Shown: piece by piece, positions 29,401 through 44,400 of the stretch
How the letters are laid out: each line of letters starts with the position of its first letter
How positions within the stretch are numbered: position 1 is the first letter of the stretch
Assembly (NCBI RefSeq): GCF_021018895.1
Contig: NC_079371.1
Location: 11,912,501 to 11,976,500, forward strand
Reading direction: 5' to 3'
Length of the DNA stretch: 64,000 nucleotides
Origin: Seriola aureovittata
Lineage: Eukaryota > Chordata > Actinopteri > Carangiformes > Carangidae
Position numbers and translations under genes: made by a program
Notes under the pieces: model-generated
Seen by the model: only the letters and a program-made list of their open reading frames with translations
Database searches by the model: none
What the model was told of the DNA's origin: nothing

Positions 29401-32400
29401 CTTCTGTTGGGCCTGTATCTGCTGTTTGGTCAATAAACACCCTAGTGGTATCTAAGGTATTTGCCATTTTAATTGTTAATTAATATGAAATCTTAGTGAG
29501 TACAGTAAAAGTAAGTGCTGAATTATTAGTCACATACTGTCTTTAACCTGCTGAACTCGGTAGCATTGAACTTTTTTTTAGACTCCTTACCTGAACCACA
29601 TACACTTCCTCCCTGCCACTGTACCAGATCTCAAACTTTTTCACATCTCCCTTGACGTTCTCTGTGATCCCCACAGCAGTCATCTGCCAAGAGACATACA
29701 CTGTTTACACTGACACACACATACACACAGCATTAGGACAAGCAGCACAAACAGCACCTCATACATCAGATTTACATCATGTAACACATCTGTCCTGTCA
29801 GAACACAGACACTCACACTCACAGACACACCTCCGCTGTGTGACTGCTTCCTCCCCACATCCTCAATAATAAATCAAGAGCAGCAGCAGCGGCAGCAGCT
29901 GTTGGTGTGACACCCTCCGCACTTCAACACACACAACAAAAGGAGTCTTGCAGGAATACAGCGGATTCTGTGGCCAGCTGAGCAACTCATAACAACACAG
30001 ACACCAAACTATTTGTCCTACACTACATCGTTAGTAGAGCGTGTTAGTCAGAGTGACGGAGAACAAGTGATTGTGTGAGATGAACTTTGGCAATATAATA
30101 ATGCATTTGTTATATGAAGTTGTTGCAGTAACTTTGGCAGCATGTCGGGTAGAAACCCACCTTCAGTATTTATCTATAGCTCTGTGTTTTTTAAGTTTAT
30201 ATAGGCTGTATACTTGAGACACCACTAGTCTGTAACAACATGGTGTCACAACTGTATTCTTATGTAGTCACTCTGAGTACTAGAATAAGTGATCCACTCA
30301 GAGCATATGTTTAATTTTGGTATTCATGGGCGTAAAATATTTTAACCAGTGGATCAAAAATATAATAAAAATACAATACAAAAACACAGACCAACCTTGA
30401 GACAGTGCTTGAAGCTGTACGAGGGCGTCTTGTCGGAGCCGTCTCCATGCTCCTCCCTCCGCTTGCAGAAGAGCAGAGCTCTCTCGTACAAGAAGAGGTG
30501 TCTCTGCATCGGCTTGAAGCGAGCCAGCTCCTTCATGCGGGTGGGACCTTTCTTATGGCTGATCCACACGCTGAACGAGCCCTGCATCAACACGCGGCCC
30601 AGCTCGCAGATGTCACCCTGCACATAACGGAAGGAGGTGTTTATGTGTAAGCCTTTGTTATAAATATATTCTCTGTAAAATGCACATTATAGCACATTTA
30701 TCACTGTTAAGGAAGATCTGGTTCACCTCATATCCAGTGATGGCTATCTGATGCATGGAGTCGTTGACTGATTTGAGCAGGTCCAGCATGGCTGTTAGTG
30801 CCCCCTGCAGTTCAGAAGTCCCCTCACAATCTGTACTGTATTTTAGCAGCTCCTGAGAACACACACAAATTCATATATAAAAGCATACATAAATACAGTA
30901 GGTACAACAGTGCTCTCTTGTGGTATGAACTTACAACGAACTTGTCTGTTGTGATGGAAGAATGAAGTATTGAAAATACACTAAAATGCTTTAATGTGTT
31001 TCTGACCCAGTTGCTATCATTTATTTCAGTGGCTTGCTGTGATATTTGTGTCAACAAGATCTGCTGCTGACTGATGTCCAAGCATCAGGCCCACTATCAG
31101 TGAGTGTTTTGAGTGTTATAGTCATAGTATAGTAAGGCATAAAAACTTAAACTTGTAGTAAGGCATAGAAATGTCAAAAAATGGCCTATATAGTAAGGCA
31201 TAAAAATGGTGAAAAAAAAGGCATACTATACTATGACATTTTTTTTACATTTTTATGCCTTACTATACTATGACATTTTTTAACATTTTTATGGCTTGCT
31301 ATACTATGACGTTTTTATGCCTTACTATACTTATACATTTTTATGTCTTACTATACTATGACATTTTTATGCATTAATATACTATGACGTTTTTATGCCT
31401 TACTACAAGTTGAAGTTTTTATGCCTCACTATACTATGACATTTTTTAACGTTTTTATGACTTACTATACTATGACATTTTTCAACATTTTTATGGCTCA
31501 CTATACAATGACATTTTTTGACGTTTTTATGCCTTACTACAAGTTGAAGTTTTTATGCCCTACTATACTATGACGTTTTTCAACATTTTTATGCATTAAT
31601 ATACTATGACGTTTTTATGCCTTACTATACTATGACATTTTTTAACATTTTTATGGCTTGCTATACTATGACGTTTTTATGCCTTACTACAAGTTGAAGT
31701 TTTTATGCCTCACTATACTATGACATTTTTCAACATTTTTATGGCTCACTATACAATGACATTTTTTATGCCTTACTACAAGTTGAAGTTTTTATGCCCT
31801 ACTATACTATGACGTTTTTCAACATTTTTATGCCTTACTATACTATGACGTTTTTATGCCTCACTATAATATGACATTTTTTGACATTTCTATGCCTTAC
31901 TACAAGTTGAAGTTTTTATGCCTTACTATACTATGACATTTTTCAACATTTTTATGCCTTACTATACTATGTCGTGTGTGTGTGTCTGTGTCTGTCTGTG
32001 GCAGAACCCTGCTCTCTGTCTAACCTTAAGCAGCAGCTGATATTTGGTGAGGCGTTGGACTGGTTTCAACAGGTAGGACTCCAGGCCCAGTTTGTGCTCC
32101 AGCTTTTTTTGACATTCCTTTGTGAGGAAAACAAACCAGCATGAATGTAATGTTTGACAATGACAAATCACAAGCTTTTTACACTGTAATTTAAAATTGC
32201 CTTTGTTCCAGCACAGTGGTATTAATCAGTTTAGAACTGTACAACTACAAATATTCAAATAGTTACAGAACTTGAAATACTGTAAACATACTGTATCTTG
32301 CATGACACCAAACAAACCCCAAAAAATCTGTTGCTGTTGGTGTGAAGGTAGAATCATGGCAAAACTGACCAGAAAGAAGGCGCAGTCTGAGAATTGTCTC

Positions 32401-35400
32401 AACAGCGCCTCAGAGCGTGGCTTATTCTGACAGTAGCATTCATATATTTGGAAACTCTCTTTCTGGAGGAGACAGAAAAGAGAAATTTGTGTGGAAAAAA
32501 AGATGAATAAATGATCAAAATATAATGACGCTAAACAACATAAATATTTATCATCTCACCCGCTCCAGAAAACAAGCTCCCACACCTTCAGGAGCCTCCA
32601 GGCATCCTTCCAGGTCCTGAAGGAAGACCCTGGATTCCCAGAAGGTCAAAGGTCACACATCAACCTCAGTGCATAAAGTGGTATATACATGGGGTTTTCT
32701 ACAGAAATACTTGTTATACTTAATCTTGCACACCATCGACAACAGTACGAGTATAAATAAAAATTCTTGACATAATTGTGTCTATTTTTGTGTGTCATGG
32801 TCAAACTTGCATGCATTATTATACATTCTTGGTATGTTAAAATAGGTCTACACCATGTGTGATGTGAGGCATTAATCACTTGCCTGCTGTGAAAATTGTA
32901 GATCTCAGGCATGTTTCCAAAGAGGATGTCTCTCTTGCTGCGCAGGATTGGGGGCAAAAGCCCCCACAGAGCTGGGTTGTCCATCTCAGCCCTGTAACCC
33001 TACAATATTTAATTACAGCAACACATTTCAGGAAGTATATGGCTTGTGTATATCTGATATAAGATGTATAAGCAGGAATCATTTAACAAATAAACATCAA
33101 TATACAACATATGGTGTACATTGACACAGTAAGAAAGTGTGTTTTCTCACCAGCAGCACTGACAGCAGCTCTTCCACATAGATTCTTTCAGTTTCTACGA
33201 GTTCCCTCATCACATGGCTGTGATACAAGCATACAAACACACACAGAAGCAGACAAAGAGAGAGCCAGAGGGCATCATTAGCACTGAACAAAGAGAACCA
33301 CGAAGTAAACAACATCAAGAACAGTATTAAGAACAGACAGATGGGTGGACGGATGACGCCTCCTCACCGCTTCAAGAGATCTGGGCTGTCCTCTCCCTCC
33401 AGACCATATGACACACAGCTCCGACTCTCCTGGTAGTCATGAATCACCTCTATCTGAACACAACACAGATGCACAACACTGACTCTTCCATTTGGATTTT
33501 GAGAAAATATTATTATATTGGAGCAAATGGTACGAGTTAGAGGAGAAAATTATTAGATAAACATTTTCATATTGTGAGGGTTCAAGAAGCTGCAAAAGTG
33601 GAAGTAAATAAACAGATGAAACAGAAACATAAAAAAAAAAAAATTTGTTTTATCTTACTTTTCTCGGGTTGGGGCTCTTTCGGGATGCTCTCTTCCCAGG
33701 CAGAGAGATGTCGAATGTGAACTTCAAACCATCACCTGTGAAAAACAGATCATAGGCAGCGGCAGCTCATCAAAGACTGGGAATGTAATTCACACAAAGT
33801 ATATTTCTATATGCACTTATGAGGCACATTGAGGAGACTAATTCTAATTTAAGCACCCGTTCTGAATCAAAAACAATTATTTTGTGTGCACATTGTGAAT
33901 ATGATAGCCCCAAATGGATATGATTGCCCTGCCTATGACCTTTTTTAAATTCCCCAGTAATTAAAAAAAAAAACATAAATCAGTGATGATGGACATATGA
34001 GGTCATCAATGATAATAGGCAGCCTCCACTAAAGGTTTGGCGTGGAAACAGTATGTACAGATCTAAAGCAGTGTTTGGCATAACTGTCTTTGTCCTTTTT
34101 GATCCTAGCAGTTGAATCCTCACATGCTCGTCCAAGCTGAGTTTTGTGCCTTTGCATGTGCCATGTTATAGTCATCAGTGGGATGCATAAATGTATGTGC
34201 ATGCACGTACATGCGTGTGTGTGCATCCATGTACTGGATCAAGTCAATTTAAGCTAACCACTTCTTCCTTCATCTCCTCTCTTAAATAGGTGGTGTCCTG
34301 AGTATTGAGGGAGCCCCAGAGGGGTTCATGATCACTCTCACTTTGTTTGTTATGACTCTCATTAGCATGGCTTCCTACCATGGAGAACAAAGCCTTAAAG
34401 ACATGAATGAGAATAGAAAAAAGCATATTTATCATTTTGCTTTCATACGCTCACTGGTTGGAGACACATTCAGTCACACAGTAGATACAGTCAAATAAAA
34501 ACTCACCAGATTCCACATACAGTATTAATTGGGTACTAGTGTATATGGTTAGCTTTGTGCAACCTCCCATGAGACACAGAGGGAGATGAAAGGTTCTTTA
34601 ATGTATATGAACCACATATGGTTCTATAGCTTCTATCCTGACTAATAGAGCAGTCAGGTATATCCCACTGGACTGATTATACCACCTACCCTTGTTCCTG
34701 CTTATTTGTAAAGGTGGCCTGCTAACCCTGAAGCCCATTTAGGAACACCTTAGGCCTATTCAGTGGGACCCTGTGATGTGTTAATTTAGGCATGGTGCCT
34801 TAAGGAAAGATACAGCAGGGAGAGGGATTGGTGCCAGGCCATAAAGGCTGAGACCAGACCCCATACTGGGCCTGGGAACCAAGGGAGGGTGTGTAGGGAG
34901 TTAATTTGTGAAACGCCTACTGTATATGCTGCAAACTAGGGCAGCTTACCATAAAGACTAATGCTGTTTAATCAGCTGTAATGCAGTATTTTTCCATAAG
35001 TGTGCATGAATGAAGTGACGCAATCTCTATTTCAACAATGATTCTTTCTTTTGAGTTAAGATTACGTGTGTCTGTGTCTGTACTGTACCATGCTTGGGGG
35101 AGAAGAGCGGGGACTTGGAGCGTGGTGGGTTTTCTGGCCTGGGAGCCACCAGTTGGATCGGTCGGACATGTTTATCGGCCAGCTTTTTCAGACAAGCCTG
35201 TCGGTTCTGGATCATCTGCTGCACTGCTGCATGCTTCTCAAACGTTTTCCCAATATGGGCCTAACAGAGGGACAAAGGGAGAAGGGGAGTGAGAGACGGC
35301 GCAGAGGTAGAACAGCAGGGTTTTGATTTAAAATGATGGCAACAAGGTCATACTGCAGGCCAATATTTGACACATGTTTCTATAGCGATAAAGCATCATA

Positions 35401-38400
35401 GTTGTGGGATCTGACCTGCAGCTGAGGTGTGATGACAGCCTCGTATTCAATAGCCAAGATCTCTGGTCCTGAGCTCAGCACAGATGGAGCCCCCTCCAGG
35501 AACTTCTCAATGTCCCTTAAGGCAGCCTGGGCCCCCTCCTTAGACTGGAACCTTTCTACCAGCTGATTGGCCAGCATATATGCTCCATCATCACACCAGG
35601 TTTGGGCCTGAAGTTAGAGAGCACATATGTACAACTATAAACATGTATATGTGTGTCCTGATGTGGGTGTAAATAGAAGCACATGTGTCAGTACCTGACC
35701 AAGACAAAGCAGCAGCTGGTGTGTGTGCAGAAGACGAGAGTGTTTGGTCTTGAGAGCAGCATTGAGTGTATCACAGTAGTGGCGAAGCTCGTTGCAGCGC
35801 TGCATAATGAGAGCTATGGCGTAGTGGTGACTGGCTGACAGCTGGTGTCCGTGAAGGATGATGATCTGAGCTCGAGCCACCACCTCCTGACAGAGCCGGC
35901 AAAGACGCACAGGAAGGACAGAGTCAGTTTTATTAAACATGTAGTTAATAAGTGCCGTTAGTTACTGATGTTGACAGCAGGATAGAGAAACGCTGACCTG
36001 TGCATTAGATTCCAGACTGTCCAGCCTTTTGAGAGCTTGTTCTGTTTGAGCCAGAGTGTCTACGGATATAGACAGCGCCCTCTCCTGAGCCATCAGATGC
36101 TCCAGACACAACTCCATCTGGACAGAAAACACACACCGTCATATACACACAGACTAAAAAGAAAAACAGTCTTAAGTCAACCTGGTGGCTCATGGAGGCT
36201 AAGCCCACATTAAAACTTGAGCCTGGGGGTTGCACAAGACAAAAGACAATATATCTCATGGTGTTATCCTCTGGGGAGTATGGAGAGAGGGCCGCGCATG
36301 CACACATAATCACACAAAAACATATATACACGGAATCCTTACCTCCTGAAAGCTTTGTTCATATCTGAGCAACTGCATGTACTGATGGAGTTTCAGATGA
36401 TGTTTCTCAAAGAAGCCATCAAAGGCTGACTCCATGTCTCTGAGCTGGGCAAGAAGCCTAAAAATAAATAATAATGCCATGTGTAAAGTGCTGAGTAAAA
36501 TATCTGAGGTTTATAACTGGACTAAAGAATATACATTTAAGAAGGTAGCCAACCCTGTTGTAGATTGCAAGACTTTAAACTTTAACTTTTTATCTACAAA
36601 TCTTAAAAATAAATAAACAAATACAAGAAATAAAAGGCTGCTTGAAGATCTCTTACCTCTGTACTGTCTCCCAGTCGAGCTTCACATCCCACTGGGAGTC
36701 ATCCTCCTTCCCAGAAGTCTCCAGGCTGGAGAGAAGATGACGACCCTCCTTTGACACCGACCTGATTGCATCCTGTCAAACAGAGCAGAAATCCAAAATA
36801 AATACTTCATAAAATAATACAAAATATTTTTGTGTTAATTTTGATAAATGCATCTTATATGAAAACATTTGAAACATTACCTTGAGTTTCCTGTACTTGT
36901 CAGTTTGACACTCAAGAAGATACTCAATGGCCTTCCCTTTGTCTGGCAGCTCTGTCTCTGCCAGATCAGTGCCAAAGCCCTGTAGCATATGTGCGATGTC
37001 TTTCACTGTTACAGCAAAACTTTCAATAGCCTGTAGGGGAAGCAAAAAAACACACAAACACTTTAATACTGGTGCTTATATAACGTATGCAACTGTGGTG
37101 AAGAAACTAGTGTGGTGACAGGAGGAGGGTTGAGCCTCAGAAAATAAAGGAAAGTAACAGGGAGATGGTGAATGTTTTTTTCCTAATAAGTGTCACAATT
37201 GATCTGCAGCGTACCGTTCGTAAAACAATCCAGTCACTGTGACAGTAATCCAAAGTGCCTCCAAACTCTGACGTCAGCTGGTTTTCACTGATGTAGCGCA
37301 GCAAGTCTGTGACAGAGCTCAGCATCACCACCTAAAGGTGCAGACAAAATCTGACAGCTCACACAGAACACTTTGTACGTTTAGCAAATTCACAAGAGTG
37401 GTGTTTAATTTTTCCTTAAATTCTATGATATCACTAGCTGCTGTTTATGAGATACAGTGATTTTCTTTTTAAAGAAAAAACTGTTTAGCAAGTCTCAAAT
37501 AAACTGCAGGAGAGATGATTGGTCTATAACAGACAAATTAACCCAATCCCTAACCCTATGTAAATTCTGTCATTTCATTAATTTAATTTCTTTATTTACT
37601 AAGAGAATGCATATGTATTTCATTTCTGTAAACGTGCCAGTGTTTGCCAGCTGGCTGGTTTTCAAGTAAAGTTCTTTGGCAAGATGATCGAAGATGTTAT
37701 ATGAGATAAACTGTCATCAGAACCATATGGCATGTAAAAGAGGTTGTTCATTACATGTAATTTTTGACTCTGGAAATGGCACAACAAATATCAGAATTTC
37801 ATTGATGATACTTTACAAATAAAGCACTAACATCACTATAAATATTAGAAATATGTTTAACATACTGCCCAGGATTTTTATAGTTGTTTAAATCATGGAC
37901 ATCAGGGTTGTGACAAGAACGAGATGTATATTGTTGTGATGGGGACATGTTTGGTAACTGAGGAGGAGCTGCCTTACTGGCATCTTGAGCATAAAGTCCT
38001 CTTGGCTGAAGCGAAAGCCAATGTCAGTAACAGTGCGGTGGAAGAAGCTGGTGGGTCGAAGCACCAAGACCAGGTGGAGGTTCCCAGGAAAGGAAGCCTT
38101 GAAGAGGGAAAAGATGATCGCTGTCATATTAATGATGTTGCATAATAATGGAGGATGACTCAGTATAAAATAAAAACTATGGATTTAGGCTCTCTGTGGT
38201 GCTCACGCAACAAACATACAGCTTTTCCAACATCTGCACATTCACACATATAACTGCCACACAGTCACTAACTCCTCTATGCAAACTGGCACTGAGGGAG
38301 TTCAGAGCTGAGACAAAAGCATCCCTCCGTATCTGATAGGGGCGACTTCAGGTCTCCTCTTTCACTAGGCGATTACTGTCAGCCTAATGGATTCATGGTT

Positions 38401-41400
38401 CAGTCTCTACACCATTCATACTCGTCATATGCTGCATTTCATCTTCAAGTTGAGGTCAGTGTCTGACTGTGCAGGGATTTCTGCTCATTTTTTGCGTCAT
38501 ACTCAAGACACACAGGCTACATTACAACAGCATGTCAGGACGTGATTTCATTGCAGATGTAGATACACTGTGTGGCATGCACCCTTCAATTTAATTAAAA
38601 TATGTACATTTCATTTTACTCTGTCTTCATTCCCAGTGGGGACTAGCACACTTACATCATGTAGGTACAATTCATGCAAAAGGTGGCTCTGCAGCAAGAT
38701 TGATTATGTATATACACACACTGGCTCCTGCAGTATGTATTCTATCAAAACTTCTGATACCAACAATGCATCTGCATCGACACAACTTTCGACATTCATT
38801 TGTCCCGACTCGACCACAGAGGTCAATTAATCACGCTTCAGGTTTCAGAATAAACATGCATTAAACAACCACACATCAGTCTGATCAGGTGTCATTCAGG
38901 TTTCACGCACAGCCAATTGCATGACTAAGCAGAAGTGCGCTGCGCACCGCAGTGCTACACTCGGCACCAGCCACAGCCGCTGCCACTGCCGCATTCACCC
39001 TGCCCGCCCAAAAACTTCGACTAAACTCTGCACACGGTGAATCAAGCTACTCGGCAGCTCGTTACCGGGCTCCTCCGGATCTTCGGCGCTCCCCGCCGGT
39101 AAAAGCAATCAGCCATGGTGTTGGAAGTCATCTCGATTAAATGTTAAGTTCCCGCCAGCCCGTTGGAAATTGATGCCTATAGCTAAGGTATGCAGCTCCC
39201 TCCGGCTGCCTGAGCACAGCCGCAGCTCTGCTGCTGCCTCTCAGACAGAGGGTGGCAGCGCTGACTGCAATGTTTCCCTCCCGCCCGTCAACCTTCCTCC
39301 TCATCCTCATCCTCATCCTCTCCTCAGCACCCCGCGTCATCACAGTTTTTGCTTACTCATACATTTACAGCAATATGTCATGGGACATTCAACAGAAACA
39401 ATGTTTAGGCTACTCTCTAAACTATGCACCATTCAGAGGAATACACCAGACCGAAAACACTGTACAGTCTTCATTTAGTGGGTACTGTCCGAGTATTGCT
39501 CAGGTTCTCAGCACCATGGACAGCAACTCGTTAATAAAACAATAGCCTGAAAGCACAGTCACGTAGCTCACAAGCACTGATGAATGTAAAATATACAGAG
39601 ACTGGCACTGTGCATGTCTGAACTGTAAAGCACCTTTGTATCTAATCACTACTAATATCAAAGATGCATCTAGATGCATCTAATAATTCACTTTGATGAG
39701 AAGAAATATGAAACTCACTGCTATCCTGGCGAGTGCAGTTTTGATAGATGCCCATGTATCCAGTCTTCGGTCTAGAATGATGATAAATTTGACTCCAGGT
39801 TGCCTTGTTCTGCAAGAAAAATTAGGCAGTTATATGCAGCTGCAATATCATTCTGTGCAGTCATTAAGAATATACTTTTTTAAAGCAAGACAGGAAAATG
39901 AGAAAGAACAGCCAGTAAAGACCAGGTAGATTGGTCAAATCATATCTAACTCACTGTAAATTCATATAATTTATAATATACGTGCAACACAACTACATAC
40001 ATTACTTATTTATCACCTAAAACTCTCTGCAGTGACACATCAGGGGGAAAAGGCCTGGACTTGATGTAATTTAAGATTTCCTAATCTCTTGGGAGAGTGA
40101 GGATTGGACATAGAGGGCATCAGTAGGACATCTGACACAGTCAGCTGAGGAGCAGTGAAGGCCAGCTGTGCTCAGAATATAAGCGCTGGGCTTTTGGTGC
40201 ACTGCAGAAAGAAGAGGGAGAGACTCAGACAGGAATAAATGAAGTAGGACACACCGAGGGATGAGCGTGAGGTATGTAAAGACTTTGGCTAAAGCTTCCT
40301 CTGGAATGTCACTGAAAGCTGAGCATTCAGGGAGGGTGATGATCACACTGGAGTCTTCCCCACGGCCCCCTGGGAATAAAAGATATAAGCAATTAGTTTT
40401 TCTTTATAAGACATAAAATTATGTCCAGATAGGCTTTTAGTAAAAAATAAATAAATAAATGTAGCACTAGATGGGACAATGAGAATCAGATTCAAATGAG
40501 ACAAAATGCAGCTAATGTTTTAGAAATTATTAAACAAAAAGGCTTCACCTGACAGATATGCCACCTGTTTCTCTATGTAGCCTCCCACCTCCTTCATGCT
40601 CACAGGGACGGTCACCTCTGGAAGAAGATACACACATTTTAACAACTAAGGTTTGAGGAAGTTAGTAATATGCACAGCAGAGTAGTATAAACACACAACA
40701 CATTTAAATGATGTTTAAACATAGATGTTGTTACCATGCCTGGTGGCAGTGAAACAACACCTTCCTTTCACATATGTTTTTAATTGATGGTCTAAAGGAC
40801 ATTTTTACCATAGCAACAAAAGTGAATCTTTTTTCACTGAAGTTTTGACATGAAAGTGGCAGCATTTAAAGAGTAAAAGTAAGTTGCCCAAAATATCCTG
40901 TCAACTTTAATCCAAAAATAAAGAACACAGCTCACTGAAACTTTGCCAGTCTCAGCCTGTTTTGCACTTCCTCTTACATTATTAAATATCACTGCATGTG
41001 TTCCATGATCATGATCAGCAGATAGCTGGAAACGCTGTGGCCTATGTAAATCAATGCACCTGGTGCAAGTAAGACAATGACATCATTAAAACACATTAGC
41101 TCATTTACTGTGTAGCATCTGAATTGATGTTGTAGATGTTAGGTTTACTGGCAGATGGCCCACATCTCATGCACGGTGCCATTAGTGTTTTAATATGAGT
41201 AGCCAGTAAATGCATACAGTCTCTTATAGAGCAGTCAGTGCAGTTCAAAAGAGGCTCACGTCTGTCTTCTGGTGAACCAGGAAACATTCAGCTGGATGGG
41301 TCAAATGCAGACACATTGACTTGTGCATCATATGTTGAGACTGTGCTCATGTTACATTTACAGAACTTTTAATGCACTGGATGATCTTATCCAGGGGCAG

Positions 41401-44400
41401 GGGACACGTTTAGGCTTAATAGGCATGTTAGTTGATGTTACATTACAGTGGCAATGTCTCTTTAAAACAAGCTCACATAAATACAGTGAGACATAGAGTA
41501 TAATTCCAGCTTTCTCTCCAAACAACAATTATTAACAATAGACACAGGTACAAAAATTACACATATTACTGAGGCATGAACGTGTTTAAACCATACTAAA
41601 CTAAATGACTCTGCCTCTATGCAGTGGTTTACGCAACAGATTAACAGGCTCACAATTCATCGCTTCCTCATCCATAATGGATACAAACATTAAATATAAA
41701 TTGGAGCAGAGAGATAGAAAAACAGTCAAAAAAAGATGATAGAAAGCAAAAGAAAGAGCAAAGAAGATGTTATTTTCCATGAGTCGACTGCAGTAATAGT
41801 GTCCGACAGGTTGTCAGGGAGCAAGTAATGAGCTCTGCTGGTACCTGCTAAATATTTGATGTGTATCTGTAACAGAAAGGAGCTAAGCCAAGCCAGGCCA
41901 CAGCAGGACCAATGGCTGGGCTGTGTACACAAAGTGTAGACGCAGGGTAAAGTTACCGTCACACTGGAAGAGTTATATAACTGTTTACACCCTGTGCCAC
42001 GAGACCCTCAGGAAGTTGAGACAAGACTTAAATGAATAGATGTGATGTCACGTCAATTGTACTTTTTCCATCGAGATAAATGCAATATGAGGAGATATTA
42101 CACTGTGAATTGTTTATACGAAACATTGTAGGACAGTACATGATTCAATAAGCCAACAACATCTGATTAGAACCGATCTGACTGCACTCAAGTTGATGTT
42201 AAAAAACAAAAACACACAAGAACACACACACTGCGATCCTCTAGTGTTGATCAAAGGAAGATCAGCTGGTGCTGCAAACTGCAACACTTTTAATAAACCT
42301 TTTTTTTCTCTCTGCCTGAGTAGCAGCTCATCCCATGATTCATTGCATCTGGCAACACTGCCAAATAAAGTTCCACATGAGTTTTGTCTGATAATATACG
42401 ACTGAAGAAAATTAAAGGAAAAAATTAGATAAAATATGTCAGGTTCTTAACCACAGCTGTAACTGTACATGTACTGTATGTACCTTTAGGCTGTGTTTTA
42501 ACCTCAAACTGAGGTATAATAACTAAATCCATCATACATCTTTAACAGTTAAAGCCTGTAGAACAGGTATATCATGATTAATGGCTTAATCACAAACCAC
42601 AGCGTTATTTTGCTTGTTTAGGTAATGCTGCGGTTCCCTTCACGCTTGTGTTACGACCTTTCTAGGTGACATGCAGGATAATGCAAGAGGGTGAAAATCA
42701 AATAACCTCTGTTTGCTCTTATGTTCGTGCACACAGATAAAGAGCAATGTTTGCCAGTGTGGATGGAAACTGAGATTCGGTGCGAGTCAAACAGATTCAG
42801 ACTCAGACCAATCCTTTCAATCTACAAAGCTGAAGCTTATCTCTGTTGTCCAAACAGTGATAAAACATCTAAACTGACTTCATTACATTCAGCTCCTACA
42901 AAAGCTTTAACCGCCCTGTACTTTTTCATGTTTTAGTTTTTTACAACATAGAATCAGGGTGGGTTTCATTGGGCTCTCTGACAAGCCTTTTATGTCCAAG
43001 TGAAAACAAATCTCTATTTAGGGGCGTCTTAGACCTCATAGGAGTGTGCATACACTTTACAGGCACCGGTACAATGTCAATATTATGAGGTTGGCAAAGT
43101 ATCAAACCCAAACATGTTGTAGCTGTTAGAACATGACTTCTGCCTGAGTACTGACTAAAGCATTCTGTGCAGGAAACAGAGATTGGTCTTTTCACCGGGA
43201 ATAAAATAATATAAATATATCTTTTATACTGGCTAACCAATTGATGGTATAGCACCACGCTTGACTCACACAGTAAAATCTTAGTGAATCATAGAGAATG
43301 ACGAGAGTGCACATACCCAGCAGAGATGTTATATTCATTCTGATTTGACAGAGACTCAAAAAGCGGGCACATGTAATCCCTCGCAGAGCAAGAAATCCCC
43401 TCTTCCACATACAAACATGTTCATAGTACACAGAGACCTAGCTTCATACCGCTTTTAGGTCATGAGATATTTTGCTAAACAAAGCTTTTGGTGCTAAGGG
43501 GATTAGACTGGTGGGTGGCTGCATTCTGATAGAAAAGGGCAGAAGGAAATTGAAAATTTAACTGGTAGGATATGTGGAAACTAGAGCTCGGTGGTAAACC
43601 CTGAACAATGGCGTCACAAGGCTGTGACTCTGAAGGCCTCTCAATGCCTTTAATGTTCAGCACCTGAAATATTGATAGTTTTTCATGTTTTTCAAGCCGA
43701 AGTATCGCAGTTTAAAGTGAAGCACTTAAAGCATTTGAAGTTGAAGGAAATTGAAGTGTCTTGTTGAGGCATTTGAAATTTCAATTTCACATTTAAGCCC
43801 CTGTGGGCAGCTGAGTAATCAGTTTGTATGCAAGTCCTGAAAGTAGCTGAACCAATAGGAAATGTCGATGTTAAACTGTCAGTTGAGGTATAAGAGACAA
43901 AAACAGCTGAACTGTCATTTGGACAATAAGCAATGAAAGAATTTCAGTTAAAGCTGCACTGCTCGAGATAGTTGAAGTGTGTGCGCTGAAGAGCTGAAGT
44001 ACGTAAGCATCGACAGCAGTCTGTTAAAGCAATTGAAGTGTCTGAAGAGTGCTGACAGCTGTGGAAATGACAGCTGGAGTGTAGTTGAAGTGGAAGGAGG
44101 AAAATTCAGCTTTTACTGTGCTATGGGCTGTTAGCCTCTGTCATGTGTGTTGATTCATCATGATTCACATGACTTTCTGTCTCATAATTCTATTAGACTG
44201 TGTGGTAACTACAATACTGCTTGGCAAAATGTCGTTCATGGTTTACTGTACTGTTACACAGACTTTTAACTAACAAGCAAACTGAAGATTTACTCTCATG
44301 GGAGCACAGTCTTCTACTGGGTGTTTTCTAACGACACAGTCATGAAGCCTTGTGTCATGAGTATTGTGTAAATTGTACATTTACTTTGAAATTTTTGTAT

